Below, one piece after another: positions 16,730-24,387 of a DNA stretch of 34,849 nt. Location: positions 1-34,849 of the forward strand of contig JANQJC010000142.1 of assembly GCA_028281825.1 (NCBI GenBank). The letters run 5' to 3'. Position 1 is the stretch's first letter; every line of letters begins with the position of its first letter. The notes under the pieces are model-generated. The model worked only from the letters and a program-made list of their open reading frames with translations. It did no database searches and was not told where the DNA came from. Position numbers and translations under genes: made by a program. This DNA comes from Flavobacteriales bacterium (GTDB taxonomy: Bacteria; Bacteroidota; Bacteroidia; JANQJC01).

Positions 16730-18304
16730 ATGAAATCGTCTTTAAGAAGGTCTTGCTTTCTGGTAGTTTTTGTTTTGCTTGCGCTAACTTCATTAGGCGA
16801 AGGGCAAAAAGGGTATTACAAACAATTACAGGTTTTTGAGGACGCCTCCGGTGAGCTCAACATTCATGATGTTCTTGGCAGCGATGTTTCTTTCATAGTA
16901 AAGAAAACAGCCAATTTTGGGTACACCAAGTCGGCATTTTGGATAAAGCTAAACCCAGCAAATTCAAATCCACTATTTATTACCATTGACCATCCTTTTG
17001 TCAATTACGTTGACTTTTATCTGGTATCAAATGGTCAAATTAAGAGAGAACTACATACTGGCTCATTAAGGCCAGCATCCACTCGAGATGTTCCACTCAA
17101 TAAGTTCATGTTTGAAGTTCCAGCCTCTAAAAGCCCCAATCAACAGGTTTATATTCGGCTCCAAAATGAGCATGGAGCCCTTAAGACAGGTGTTTCTTAT
17201 TTTGAAACCAAGGAGGTGTACAAACATATTCAAACTTCCAACCTGATGTTTTTCCTGTTCTTGGGTGTTGCATTAATTCAGCTCTTTTATTCATGCTTAC
17301 AGCTTTATCTCTATAAAGACCCATTAATTGCCTGGTATATCGGTTTTATCTTCTTTCTGATTATCTATCAGTCAGTAACCATTGGTTATTTGAGCTTAAT
17401 TCTACCGGCAAGTTTCACTACTTATACCAACATGCTTCGGTTTTGGATGTCTATACCCATTTTAATCTTTTTAACCCAGTTTTCTTACCACCTTCTGGAC
17501 ATAGAGTTACTATTCAGCAAAAAAATACAGTTGCTCTATAAAGGTCTTTTGTATTCTTTCATCGTCATTTTCGCCATTTCAATAATCCCGTTCAAAAGCG
17601 ACCTACTGAAATCAACCCTGCTTACCCTTTTCAATATAGCTACTATTATCTTAATTATCACAGTCTTATTCACTTCTTGGCGGGCTGCTTTCAAAAGAGG
17701 GCATAGGCCTGGGTATTATCTGCTAATAGCCCAAACTCCATTTTGCATAGTGTTGATTATATACATGTTGCGCAACTACGGTATAATTGATGAGCACCCA
17801 CTATTTGGCTACCTCATTCTTCCAGCTTGTCTATTCGAGATGTTGGTCACATTATCTGTAATGATGCTCTACTTGAAGCGCCAAGAACTGGCACGCACAC
17901 AAGTAAAAGCTAATGAGACCAGCCAACCCATCACACAAAAAGTGGAAGAAATTGATAAAGCGACATTAGAAGTCTACAACTCTATCATTCAATTATTTGA
18001 AGAAAAGGCCTACTATTTAGATAGCAACTTAAAAATTGGTGACATCGCCAATGCCTTGCAAACAAATACCCACACGATTTCAAAAGCAGTAAATCAAGGT
18101 AGCGATATGCACTTTTTCGACTTCATCAACCAATACAGGGTGATTTATGCCAAAAAATTACTGAATACTCCCGACCACAGTGAAAAATACACCCTGGAAG
18201 CCATTGCCAGCCAGAGCGGATTCAATACGAGGCCCTCTTTTATCAACGCTTTCAAGAAGTTCACAGGGCTCACCCCATCAGAATTCAGAAAGAACCCCAA
18301 CTAG
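16730..18304 (+). CDS. Membrane receptor with 7TMR-DISM domains and C-terminal AraC-type HTH
   Basis: A 524-residue membrane-bound regulator. A signal peptide (about residues 1-25) leads into a periplasmic beta-sandwich of the 7TMR-DISMED2 type (about 27-165, with KSAFWIKLNPAN and FITIDHPFVNYVDFYLV). Seven hydrophobic helices span about 178-385 (7TMR-DISM_7TM). After a polar linker the last 110 residues form an AraC/XylS DNA-binding domain with two HTH units (LKIGDIANALQTNTHTISKAVNQG and YTLEAIASQSGFNTRPSFINAFKKFTGLTPSEFRKNP). In most 7TMR-DISM proteins the output is a kinase or cyclase. Here sensing and DNA binding are in one chain, so the protein must act on promoters while in the membrane unless it is cleaved. 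The ligand is unknown; carbohydrates are common for this family. Confidence 0.88.
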   Translation: MKSSLRRSCFLVVFVLLALTSLGEGQKGYYKQLQVFEDASGELNIHDVLGSDVSFIVKKTANFGYTKSAFWIKLNPANSNPLFITIDHPFVNYVDFYLVSNGQIKRELHTGSLRPASTRDVPLNKFMFEVPASKSPNQQVYIRLQNEHGALKTGVSYFETKEVYKHIQTSNLMFFLFLGVALIQLFYSCLQLYLYKDPLIAWYIGFIFFLIIYQSVTIGYLSLILPASFTTYTNMLRFWMSIPILIFLTQFSYHLLDIELLFSKKIQLLYKGLLYSFIVIFAISIIPFKSDLLKSTLLTLFNIATIILIITVLFTSWRAAFKRGHRPGYYLLIAQTPFCIVLIIYMLRNYGIIDEHPLFGYLILPACLFEMLVTLSVMMLYLKRQELARTQVKANETSQPITQKVEEIDKATLEVYNSIIQLFEEKAYYLDSNLKIGDIANALQTNTHTISKAVNQGSDMHFFDFINQYRVIYAKKLLNTPDHSEKYTLEAIASQSGFNTRPSFINAFKKFTGLTPSEFRKNPN

Positions 18305-18311
18305 CTTATAA

Positions 18312-18350
18312 AGGTGTAAAACCTTGTAAAAGATTATAAAGTTTTACAAG
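18312..18350. repeat. Nested inverted repeats built on TGTAAAA
   Basis: TGTAAAA occurs at 18315-18321 and 18325-18331, and its reverse complement TTTTACA at 18342-18348. CTTGTAAAA at 18323-18331 and TTTTACAAG at 18342-18350 form a 9-bp AT-rich hairpin with a ten-base loop, directly after the receptor gene. A further copy, GTTTTACACCT at 18430-18440, pairs with AGGTGTAAAAC at 18312-18322 over 11 bp. The hairpin may help end the receptor transcript, although no T-run follows. Confidence 0.6.
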
Positions 18351-18482
18351 AAATGGGGCTTTTCGTTTCTATTGAACCCTCGCCTCGAATAAATTTGGGC
18401 TATTGATTTGGTTTAAACGCTTTGCTCGTGTTTTACACCTATGAGCACTTGTGAAGTAAAAGAGAATTTCAGTCAACCATGC

Positions 18483-18522
18483 AAAACTACCCGACTTGCA
18501 CCCGCAGGAAGGGTAGTTTTTT
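18483..18522. terminator. Bidirectional terminator between the receptor and MFS genes
   Basis: AAAACTACCC at 18483-18492 pairs perfectly with GGGTAGTTTT at 18511-18520. The 18-base loop can form a small inner TGC/GCA stem. T18517-T18522 gives a six-T run on the plus strand, and AAAA at 18483-18486 gives four T on the minus strand. It sits between two convergent genes and can serve both. Confidence 0.8.
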
Positions 18523-18527
18523 ATCCC

Positions 18528-19718
18528 CTAATCATCATCAACAGGCCTAACTTTCCAGGCTATAATGATGGCCAACACACTACAAAAAGCTGCCAAATAG
18601 CCCACCTTTTCGTAATGGACCAACCTACCATCGGCCATCTCGATTACAATTATCCCCGAGATAACCGATGCAAGCGATGATGCAAATTCACGCACTGCAG
18701 TAACTATACTCATAAAACTACCCCTGTTTTGAGTCTTAGCAGCCGCTGTAAGCATGGTTTGTGCTGGCACCATTCTTCCGCTCACAAAAACGAAGAACAT
18801 CCCCGTAAAAGTTAGGGCAACATAGGCAGGCACCATTCCCATATTAGTAATAAAAAAGATAGGTATAATGGCTAGTCCTGCGCATATGGAGAATACCAAA
18901 GCCCGCCCAAACCTATCCGCCAATCTGCCAACTATGGGTGCTGTAACTATGGTCAAGCCACCTCCTATCATATAAACCAAGGTAATATGGTGTTCCTTTA
19001 GCCCCACATTATTAATAAAATATTTGGTGATAAATGGGATGATGGTGAAATGTCCCATAATCATTAAGAACATAAACAGCAGAGCCCTTAATTGATTGGG
19101 GTTTTTAATCACATTGGTCATTACTTCAATTTTTCTTGAAGTATCATTCTTATTAATATGCCCAGATAGTGATGGAACAAACTTGTAAATCAAGCCTATT
19201 ATCACAACTCCGAATCCTGCAATCATTATAAAAGGAATGTGCCAATTAAACTTATAAGCAATGGTATATCCTAGCGGAACTCCAACTACGGCTGCGATTG
19301 AAAATGCTGCCATTATTGCCCCCATGGCTTTCCCCCTGCGCTCCAGAGGTATCACATCCCCAACAATGGCATATATAATGCTTCCTACTATGCCACCAAA
19401 AGCTCCTGTAAACATCCTTGCCGCCAAAAAGAAAGGATAGGAATTTGCCAAACCACAAGCCAATGTACCCACAACAAAGCCAATAAATGAAACAAAAACA
19501 ACCGTTTTTCTATTGAGTTTATCCAGGTATAATGCAGCAACAAGGGTAGCAACACCAGCACTCAAGGTGTATGAAGCTACAAGAAAACTAAATTGCTTGG
19601 GGTTAATGCTCAAGTCTGCCATCAGTATATCTACCAATGGCATCATAATCATAAAATCAACTATGTGGCTAAACTGAACGCACGCCAGTGTAAACAGCAA
19701 TATACGCTCTTGTTTCAC
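18528..19718 (-). CDS. MFS transporter, DHA1/AraJ-like exporter
   Basis: A 396-residue major facilitator with about twelve hydrophobic helices. The conserved loop between TM2 and TM3 is LYLDKLNRKTVV, and TM5 carries GVPLGYTIAYKFNWHIPF, close to the motif C pattern of drug-proton antiporters. The central cytosolic loop (SLSGHINKNDTSRKIEVM) separates the two halves, and the second half starts near LRALLFMFLMIMGHF. This is the AraJ/YdhP-like part of the family, whose members export sugars, amino acid derivatives or drugs. The ATG overlaps the aldo/keto reductase stop by four bases (ATGA type), so the two are translated together. Substrate unknown. Confidence 0.9.
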   Translation of the reverse strand: MKQERILLFTLACVQFSHIVDFMIMMPLVDILMADLSINPKQFSFLVASYTLSAGVATLVAALYLDKLNRKTVVFVSFIGFVVGTLACGLANSYPFFLAARMFTGAFGGIVGSIIYAIVGDVIPLERRGKAMGAIMAAFSIAAVVGVPLGYTIAYKFNWHIPFIMIAGFGVVIIGLIYKFVPSLSGHINKNDTSRKIEVMTNVIKNPNQLRALLFMFLMIMGHFTIIPFITKYFINNVGLKEHHITLVYMIGGGLTIVTAPIVGRLADRFGRALVFSICAGLAIIPIFFITNMGMVPAYVALTFTGMFFVFVSGRMVPAQTMLTAAAKTQNRGSFMSIVTAVREFASSLASVISGIIVIEMADGRLVHYEKVGYLAAFCSVLAIIIAWKVRPVDDD

Positions 19719-20746
19719 CTATGGTTGTCTATTTTACCTTTTAATCCACCAAAAAGAACCGTCTCCACTCCCTCTCCTTTCAAAAAGTCATGTGGGAAAC
19801 CTAGCTCAATCTTGCTTACCTCATTGAGTTTATCCAGCTGCTCCTGGTTTAAAGGATATTTGAGGCTTTCTATGTTCTGTTGTATTTGTTTGGTGTTTCT
19901 CGCCCCTACAATAGGTATTAGTACTTTACCTTGCTGTTTCACCCAGTTCACAGCCACGTGGGCAGGTTCACAACCTATCTCATTGGCTATATCAACCGCA
20001 GTTTGCGCTATAGCAGTACTGCGCTCATTCAATCTTTTACTACCCTCTTTCAAGCGTTTGGGGCTATCGTTATCGTTCAAGTACTTGCCTGTTAATGCTC
20101 CCCCAGCCAAGGGTGCCCACGCAGTCACACCCATGTCAAATGCCCCAGCCATTGGTAATAAGTCGCGTTCACCATCGCGTGTTATTAAGCTATACTCTAT
20201 TTGCATCGCCGTGAAAGAGCTCCAACCCCTCAATTCGGCTAGGGTATTCGACTTTGCAACCACCCAAGCTGGTGTGTCTGAAATACCAACATGCAACACT
20301 TTACCTGAACGAACCATATCATCTAAAGCACGCATTATTTCCTGCTCGGGTGTAGTAAAATCCCAGGCGTGTATATATAATAAATCTATATAATCAGTCT
20401 TTAGCCTTCTTAAACTACCCTCAAGAGATTGAACTAAATTCTTGCGGTGGTTACCGCTGTCGTTTATTTTCCCTGCTTTGGTGTATAGTGAATACTTAGT
20501 AGCCATTACAATCTCATCCCTTTTACCAGAAGCTTTCATAAAGTCTCCCAACCACTCTTCACTTGTCCCTTCAGTATATCGGTTGGCTGTATCAATAAAG
20601 TTTCCACCTGCATCCAAAAAGGTGTTGAACATACTTTGACTTTCCTCTTTATTGGCTCCATATCCCCATTCCTCCCCAAAAGTCATTGTACCCAAACAAA
20701 TCTCTGAAACGCGCAAGCCACTGCGACCTAATAATTTATATCTCAT
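19715..20746 (-). CDS. Aldo/keto reductase
   Basis: A 343-residue NADPH-dependent oxidoreductase with a TIM-barrel fold. The start MRYKLLGRSGLRVSEICLGTMTFG is typical. The catalytic tetrad is visible: the aspartate and tyrosine of FIDTANRYTEG, the lysine of VMATKYS and the histidine of LLYIHAWD. The C-terminal cofactor region includes LIPIVGARNTKQIQQNIESL. It reduces carbonyl compounds, and the physiological substrate cannot be read from sequence. It is translationally coupled to the MFS exporter, so the pair may modify and expel a reactive carbonyl. That link is inferred. A TAAGTTTG -7-like box lies at 20801-20794, but without a well-spaced -33 element. Confidence 0.93.
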   Translation of the reverse strand: MRYKLLGRSGLRVSEICLGTMTFGEEWGYGANKEESQSMFNTFLDAGGNFIDTANRYTEGTSEEWLGDFMKASGKRDEIVMATKYSLYTKAGKINDSGNHRKNLVQSLEGSLRRLKTDYIDLLYIHAWDFTTPEQEIMRALDDMVRSGKVLHVGISDTPAWVVAKSNTLAELRGWSSFTAMQIEYSLITRDGERDLLPMAGAFDMGVTAWAPLAGGALTGKYLNDNDSPKRLKEGSKRLNERSTAIAQTAVDIANEIGCEPAHVAVNWVKQQGKVLIPIVGARNTKQIQQNIESLKYPLNQEQLDKLNEVSKIELGFPHDFLKGEGVETVLFGGLKGKIDNHR

Positions 20747-20884
20747 TTAAATATGACTTAAAGCTAAAACAACAGTAGTGTCTAAAAAGAGTTCAAACTT
20801 AAGCAAGATTAATCAACACAGGCGGTTTTTAGCCGACTATTTAACCTATAATTGTTGCAAGTCGTCCAAATTTTATGTATAAAC

Positions 20885-20915
20885 TTGCATATATATAGAT
20901 ATTTATATATATTTG
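20885..20915 (+). promoter_or_regulatory. Promoter and candidate ArsR operator of the sulfur operon
   Basis: TTG at 20885-20887 and TATATTTG at 20908-20915 (exact TAnnTTTG) are 20 bases apart, a good Bacteroidota promoter. The spacer and -7 box are covered by a perfect 9-bp inverted repeat, ATATATATA at 20889-20897 and TATATATAT at 20904-20912, with a six-base centre. ArsR-family repressors bind AT-rich dyads in this position, so autoregulation by the gene that starts at 20932 is likely. The low complexity of the repeat weakens the operator part. Confidence 0.55.
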
Positions 20916-20931
20916 TGCCGAGATTTTAATT

Positions 20932-21237
20932 ATGAAAGATTTAGTTGTCACATTATCAGAACAAAAACTAGAGCGTGCAGCCTATGTTTTAAAAACGGTA
21001 GCTCACCCTGTAAGGATTTCAATTATTGACCTTCTTAAGCAGAAAAAAGAGATTTCCGTTGGTGAGCTCACTGACGCTTTAGGTGTTGAACAAGCTGTTG
21101 TATCACATCATCTTACCAAGATGAGAGATAAACAAATTTTAGAGGTAAGGCGTGAAGGACGAAACGTTTATTACAGCCTTACTGATGATACCATTACCAA
21201 TATAATAGGTTGTATAGACTCTTGTGAAGGATTTTAA
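20932..21237 (+). CDS. ArsR family regulator of the sulfane-sulfur operon
   Basis: A 101-residue ArsR/SmtB winged-helix repressor. The HTH is SVGELTDALGVEQAVVSHHLTKMRDKQIL and the wing is EVRREGRNVYYSL. Members controlling sulfide and persulfide genes (BigR, SqrR) sense with one cysteine in helix 2/3 and one in the last helix. Here the first position is absent: residues 40-50 read EISVGELTDAL without cysteine. The only two cysteines are C94 and C98 in the C-terminal helix (NIIGCIDSCEGF), one helical turn apart. The metal-site ELCVCDL of true ArsR is also missing. The gene leads a co-directional operon with a three-base gap to the next gene, so it probably represses persulfide handling until sulfane sulfur appears. 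Effector identity is inferred from context. Confidence 0.9.
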   Translation: MKDLVVTLSEQKLERAAYVLKTVAHPVRISIIDLLKQKKEISVGELTDALGVEQAVVSHHLTKMRDKQILEVRREGRNVYYSLTDDTITNIIGCIDSCEGF

Positions 21238-21240
21238 AAA

Positions 21241-22032
21241 ATGCAAATACTAGGATACATAGCGGCTATTTTAATTGGTTTGGTTCTTGGTTCTATTGGC
21301 GGGGGTGGTTCAATTCTCACCGTACCTGTTTTAGTTTACCTCATGGACTTATCACCAATTACTGCCACTTCCTACTCTTTATTCGTAGTAGGTAGTAGCA
21401 GCTTAGTAGGTGCCCTATCCGCAAAGAAGAAAAATCAGCTAGATACCAAGGCTGTATTCATGTTTGGTTTGCCGGCAATAGCTTCAGTCTTCGCAACAAG
21501 AGCATATGTATTGCCAGCCTTACCAAGCGTTTTATTCACCATCTCAGGTATTGAAATAACTAAGGACATGGGAATTATGTTGCTGTTTGCGATACTGATG
21601 GTGACATCATCCATATTCATGATAAAGCCCCAAAAATTTAAGCCCAATCAGGGTGATTATTCCGCTACAACCAGATACCCTTTATTGCTAATAGAAGGCT
21701 TACTGGTAGGTCTAATCACAGGATTACTTGGCGCTGGTGGCGGGTTTCTAATAATACCAGGATTGGTACTATTAGCCCGTCTGCCCATGAAAATAGCCAT
21801 TGGTACATCCCTTGCTATTATTGCTATTAATTCTTTTATAGGTTTCGTGGTTGATTTAGGCCATTTTACGATTGATTGGAAGTTTTTACTACCATTTACT
21901 GCCCTGGCAGTGGCTGGCATCTTCCTCGGTAGTAGGTTATCTAAGAATGTCGCTGGCTACAAACTTAAACCCGCTTTCGGGTGGTTTGTACTAATAATGG
22001 GAATTATAATAATAGGTAAAGAATTGATATAA
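21241..22032 (+). CDS. TauE/SafE family permease (putative sulfite exporter)
   Basis: A 263-residue membrane protein with about eight hydrophobic helices in two repeats. Each repeat carries the glycine-rich family motif: LGSIGGGGSILTVPVLVYL near the N-terminus and ITGLLGAGGGFLIIPGLVLL in the second half. TauE/SafE proteins export or import sulfonates, sulfite and related organic sulfur anions. In a persulfide operon the natural role is removal of sulfite or thiosulfate made by the downstream dioxygenase and rhodanese. The gene starts three bases after the regulator. Import of thiosulfate cannot be excluded. Confidence 0.92.
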   Translation: MQILGYIAAILIGLVLGSIGGGGSILTVPVLVYLMDLSPITATSYSLFVVGSSSLVGALSAKKKNQLDTKAVFMFGLPAIASVFATRAYVLPALPSVLFTISGIEITKDMGIMLLFAILMVTSSIFMIKPQKFKPNQGDYSATTRYPLLLIEGLLVGLITGLLGAGGGFLIIPGLVLLARLPMKIAIGTSLAIIAINSFIGFVVDLGHFTIDWKFLLPFTALAVAGIFLGSRLSKNVAGYKLKPAFGWFVLIMGIIIIGKELI

Positions 22033-22088
22033 GTCATTAAAGATAAACATTGAATAGATAATTTTGTTGAACGAACACAGATAAAACA

Positions 22089-23495
22089 ATGAAAGTAGAA
22101 CAAATGTACACAGGTTGCCTTTCAGAAGCAGCTTACTATATTGAGTCAGAAGGCGAAGTAGCAATTATTGACCCGTTAAGAGAAACAGAGCCGTATATAG
22201 AAAAAGCTAGGGAAAATGGTGCTAGGATTAAATACATCTTTGAAACCCATTTCCATGCTGATTTCGTGTCGGGGCATATTGACCTGGCCAGGAAAACAGG
22301 AGCTACGATAGTATACGGACCAAACGCAAACCCTGAATATGACATCTACTCGGCCAAAGACCAAGAAGTGTTTGAGTTGGGCAAAGTAAAAATCAAGGCG
22401 CTTCACACTCCGGGGCACACAATGGAATCAACAACATTCCTACTGATTGACGAAAATGGGAAAAACCACGGAATTTTTACAGGCGACACACTGTTTATCG
22501 GTGATGTGGGCCGCCCCGACTTGGCAATAAAAACCAATCTTACCAAAGAGGATTTAGCAGGTTTTCTTTTCGACTCATTGAGAGAGAAAATCATGCCTCT
22601 TGAAGATGACGTAATAGTATATCCAGCGCATGGTGCTGGCTCTGCATGTGGAAAAAACTTGAGCAGGGAAACAACCGACACCCTGGGTCATCAAAAAGAA
22701 GTGAACTATGCCTTGAGAAAAGACATGACCAAAGAGGAGTTCATTAAAGAAGTTACTGATGGCATTATGCCGCCACCTCAATACTTCCCGAAAAATGCAT
22801 TGATAAACAAGTTGGGCTACGATAGTATCGATGACGTAATGGAAAAAGGTTTGCGTGCCTTGGGCCCTGATGATATAGAGGAAGAAATGCGCAATGGGGC
22901 CTTGCTACTCGACACAAGAAAAGCACAAGAATTCAATAAAGGCTTTATTCCTGGCTCTCTTTTCATAGGTTTGGATGGTTCCTTCGCAGTATGGGTAGGA
23001 ACCCTTATTAAAGACCTGCATCAAAAGATAATCATACTAGCTGAAGAAGGCAGAGAAGATGAGGCCGTGCTTCGCCTGGCACGTGTCGGTTATGATAATA
23101 GTATCGGGTATGTTAAAGGTGGAATTAACACTTGGAAAAACGCTGGCAAACCTGTCGACACAATAACTTCTATTACCGCCGATGAGTTAAGTTCCCAATT
23201 GGGCAACAATCAGGTAGAATCACTTCTTGATGTTCGCAAGCCGAGCGAATATGATGCTGAACATGCTGAATCAGCAACTAATTTTCCCCTTGATTTTATC
23301 AATGACCATCTTAACGACTTGGATAAGAACAAAACTTATCACATTCATTGCTTGGGGGGTTACCGCTCTATGATTGCTGCATCAATCTTAAGACGAGAGG
23401 GTTATAAAAATCTGGTTGACATCATAGGTGGTTTTAACGCCATTGCAAAAACGGATATCCCAAAGACGGCATTTGTTTGCCAGACATCTGCATAA
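22089..23495 (+). CDS. Persulfide dioxygenase-rhodanese fusion (CstB-like)
   Basis: A 468-residue three-domain protein. Residues 1-250 are an ETHE1/PDO-type metallo-beta-lactamase domain. Metal ligands are in THFHADFVSGH (H54, H56, D58, H63), HTPGH (H110), FTGDTLFIGDVGRPD (D133) and YPAHGAGSACG (H181). C187 in that last motif corresponds in position to the sulfur-accepting cysteine of staphylococcal CstB. Residues 268-352 are a rhodanese domain with glutamate in place of the active cysteine (ILAEEGRE), so it is inactive. Residues 365-460 are a rhodanese with active C421 (IHCLGGYRS). The order matches CstB, which oxidises low-molecular-weight persulfides to sulfite and converts this to thiosulfate. 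No sulfide:quinone oxidoreductase gene is in the cluster. A TAATTTTG at 22059-22066 might be an internal promoter. Confidence 0.93.
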   Translation: MKVEQMYTGCLSEAAYYIESEGEVAIIDPLRETEPYIEKARENGARIKYIFETHFHADFVSGHIDLARKTGATIVYGPNANPEYDIYSAKDQEVFELGKVKIKALHTPGHTMESTTFLLIDENGKNHGIFTGDTLFIGDVGRPDLAIKTNLTKEDLAGFLFDSLREKIMPLEDDVIVYPAHGAGSACGKNLSRETTDTLGHQKEVNYALRKDMTKEEFIKEVTDGIMPPPQYFPKNALINKLGYDSIDDVMEKGLRALGPDDIEEEMRNGALLLDTRKAQEFNKGFIPGSLFIGLDGSFAVWVGTLIKDLHQKIIILAEEGREDEAVLRLARVGYDNSIGYVKGGINTWKNAGKPVDTITSITADELSSQLGNNQVESLLDVRKPSEYDAEHAESATNFPLDFINDHLNDLDKNKTYHIHCLGGYRSMIAASILRREGYKNLVDIIGGFNAIAKTDIPKTAFVCQTSA

Positions 23496-23547
23496 TCATT
23501 AATTAAACTGATACTAGACTTTAAGCAACACGAATAAATAGCAAAAA

Positions 23548-23561
23548 GTTGTATATACAAC
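23548..23561. promoter_or_regulatory. Perfect 14-bp palindrome upstream of the rhodanese gene
   Basis: GTTGTATATACAAC is a perfect palindrome, 33 bases before the rhodanese ATG, in a 99-base gap within the sulfur operon. No TAnnTTTG box follows it, so it does not look like a promoter on its own. It could be an operator for an internal promoter I cannot recognise. It resembles the repeat upstream of marR at 7059-7074. Confidence 0.55.
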
Positions 23562-23594
23562 AATCATATAAATCAATAATCAAATCAGAGTAAA

Positions 23595-23897
23595 ATGGGA
23601 ATTTTCAGTAATCTTTTCAGGGGCGGAAAATCTGCCAAAATTGAAGAAGCACTTCAAAACGGGGCTAAAATAGTTGACGTGAGAACACCTCAGGAGTTTA
23701 AAGGCGGGCATGTAAAAGGTTCCATTAATATACCTCTCAACACAATTAATGGGCACATTGATAAGCTAAGAAAGGACGGTAAACCAGTAATATTGTGCTG
23801 TGCCTCAGGCATGCGTAGTGGTCAGGCAACTTCTGTATTACAACAACACGGCATAGAAGCATACAACGCCGGAAGTTGGGTAAGCCTTAACAAATAA
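23595..23897 (+). CDS. Single-domain cytoplasmic rhodanese
   Basis: A 100-residue single rhodanese domain without signal peptide. The active loop is VILCCASGMRSG, with C69 as the loop cysteine and C68 beside it, so a CC pair is available. The domain starts with AKIVDVRTPQEFKGGHVKGSINIPL, typical of GlpE/PspE-like proteins. It would carry sulfane sulfur as a cysteine persulfide and could pass it to the CstB-like enzyme or to thioredoxin. The order in the cluster and the short N-terminal MGIFSNLFRGGKSAK extension are usual for Bacteroidota. A strong hairpin follows its stop. Confidence 0.93.
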   Translation: MGIFSNLFRGGKSAKIEEALQNGAKIVDVRTPQEFKGGHVKGSINIPLNTINGHIDKLRKDGKPVILCCASGMRSGQATSVLQQHGIEAYNAGSWVSLNK

Positions 23898-23903
23898 TCC
23901 TTT

Positions 23904-23936
23904 GTAACCCTCCCTTTTTATCAAAGGGAGGGTTAC
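23904..23936 (+). repeat. Intercistronic 14-bp hairpin
   Basis: GTAACCCTCCCTTT at 23904-23917 pairs perfectly with AAAGGGAGGGTTAC at 23923-23936 around a five-base loop. It begins six bases after the rhodanese stop and lies 22 bases before the next ATG. No T-run follows, so it is not a classical terminator for the plus strand. It may attenuate transcription or protect the upstream mRNA from 3' decay. Confidence 0.85.
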
Positions 23937-23958
23937 TTAAAAAACATAAAAACTCAAA

Positions 23959-24378
23959 ATGAAAACACTATTAACTACAGCAACAATAATAAGCTGCCTT
24001 TTCTTAGGAGCATGCTCTAACAGTAATACAAGCGAACCTACCAATCGGAAAACTACAATCAATGAGGACATTACTGTTCAGGAATTCAAAGCTTTAACCC
24101 AAGAACAGCCAGGTATCATACTTGATGTAAGAACACCGCGTGAAGTTGCTGAAGGAACTATTCCTGGAGCTATTGTAATAGATTGGAACGGCGATAATTT
24201 CGAACAAGAAGTAAACAAACTTGATAAAACCAAACCCATTTACGTTTACTGCAAGTCAGGTGGCAGAAGCTCCAGTGCTTGTGGAAAAATGGAATCGATA
24301 GGTTTTGAAAAAATTTACAATTTAAAAGGTGGTATTACCGCCTGGAAAAGTGAAGGCAATGAAACTGTAACCAATTAA
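23959..24378 (+). CDS. Rhodanese-domain lipoprotein
   Basis: A 139-residue exported rhodanese. The signal ends with the lipobox LGAC, so C19 would be lipidated and the mature protein anchored in the periplasm or outer membrane. After a polar linker the rhodanese domain spans about residues 37-135, with LDVRTPREVAEGTIPGA and the active loop YVYCKSGGRSSSAC, in which C98 is the catalytic cysteine. A second cysteine (C108) lies in the same helix and could form a disulfide with C98. It places a sulfurtransferase outside the inner membrane, complementing the cytosolic rhodaneses of the same operon. Next gene starts nine bases after its stop. Confidence 0.92.
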   Translation: MKTLLTTATIISCLFLGACSNSNTSEPTNRKTTINEDITVQEFKALTQEQPGIILDVRTPREVAEGTIPGAIVIDWNGDNFEQEVNKLDKTKPIYVYCKSGGRSSSACGKMESIGFEKIYNLKGGITAWKSEGNETVTN

Positions 24379-24387
24379 TGAAAGAAA

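Noticed and set aside
16273-16839. Open frame of 188 codons on the plus strand
   Set aside because: Most of it is antisense to ruvB and its end overlaps the start of the membrane receptor in another frame. The translation has no recognisable domain.
19593-20393. Long open frame of 266 codons on the plus strand
   Set aside because: It is antisense to the MFS/aldo-keto reductase pair, which have full catalytic and transport motifs. The plus-strand translation is low-complexity and serine/proline-rich and resembles no family.
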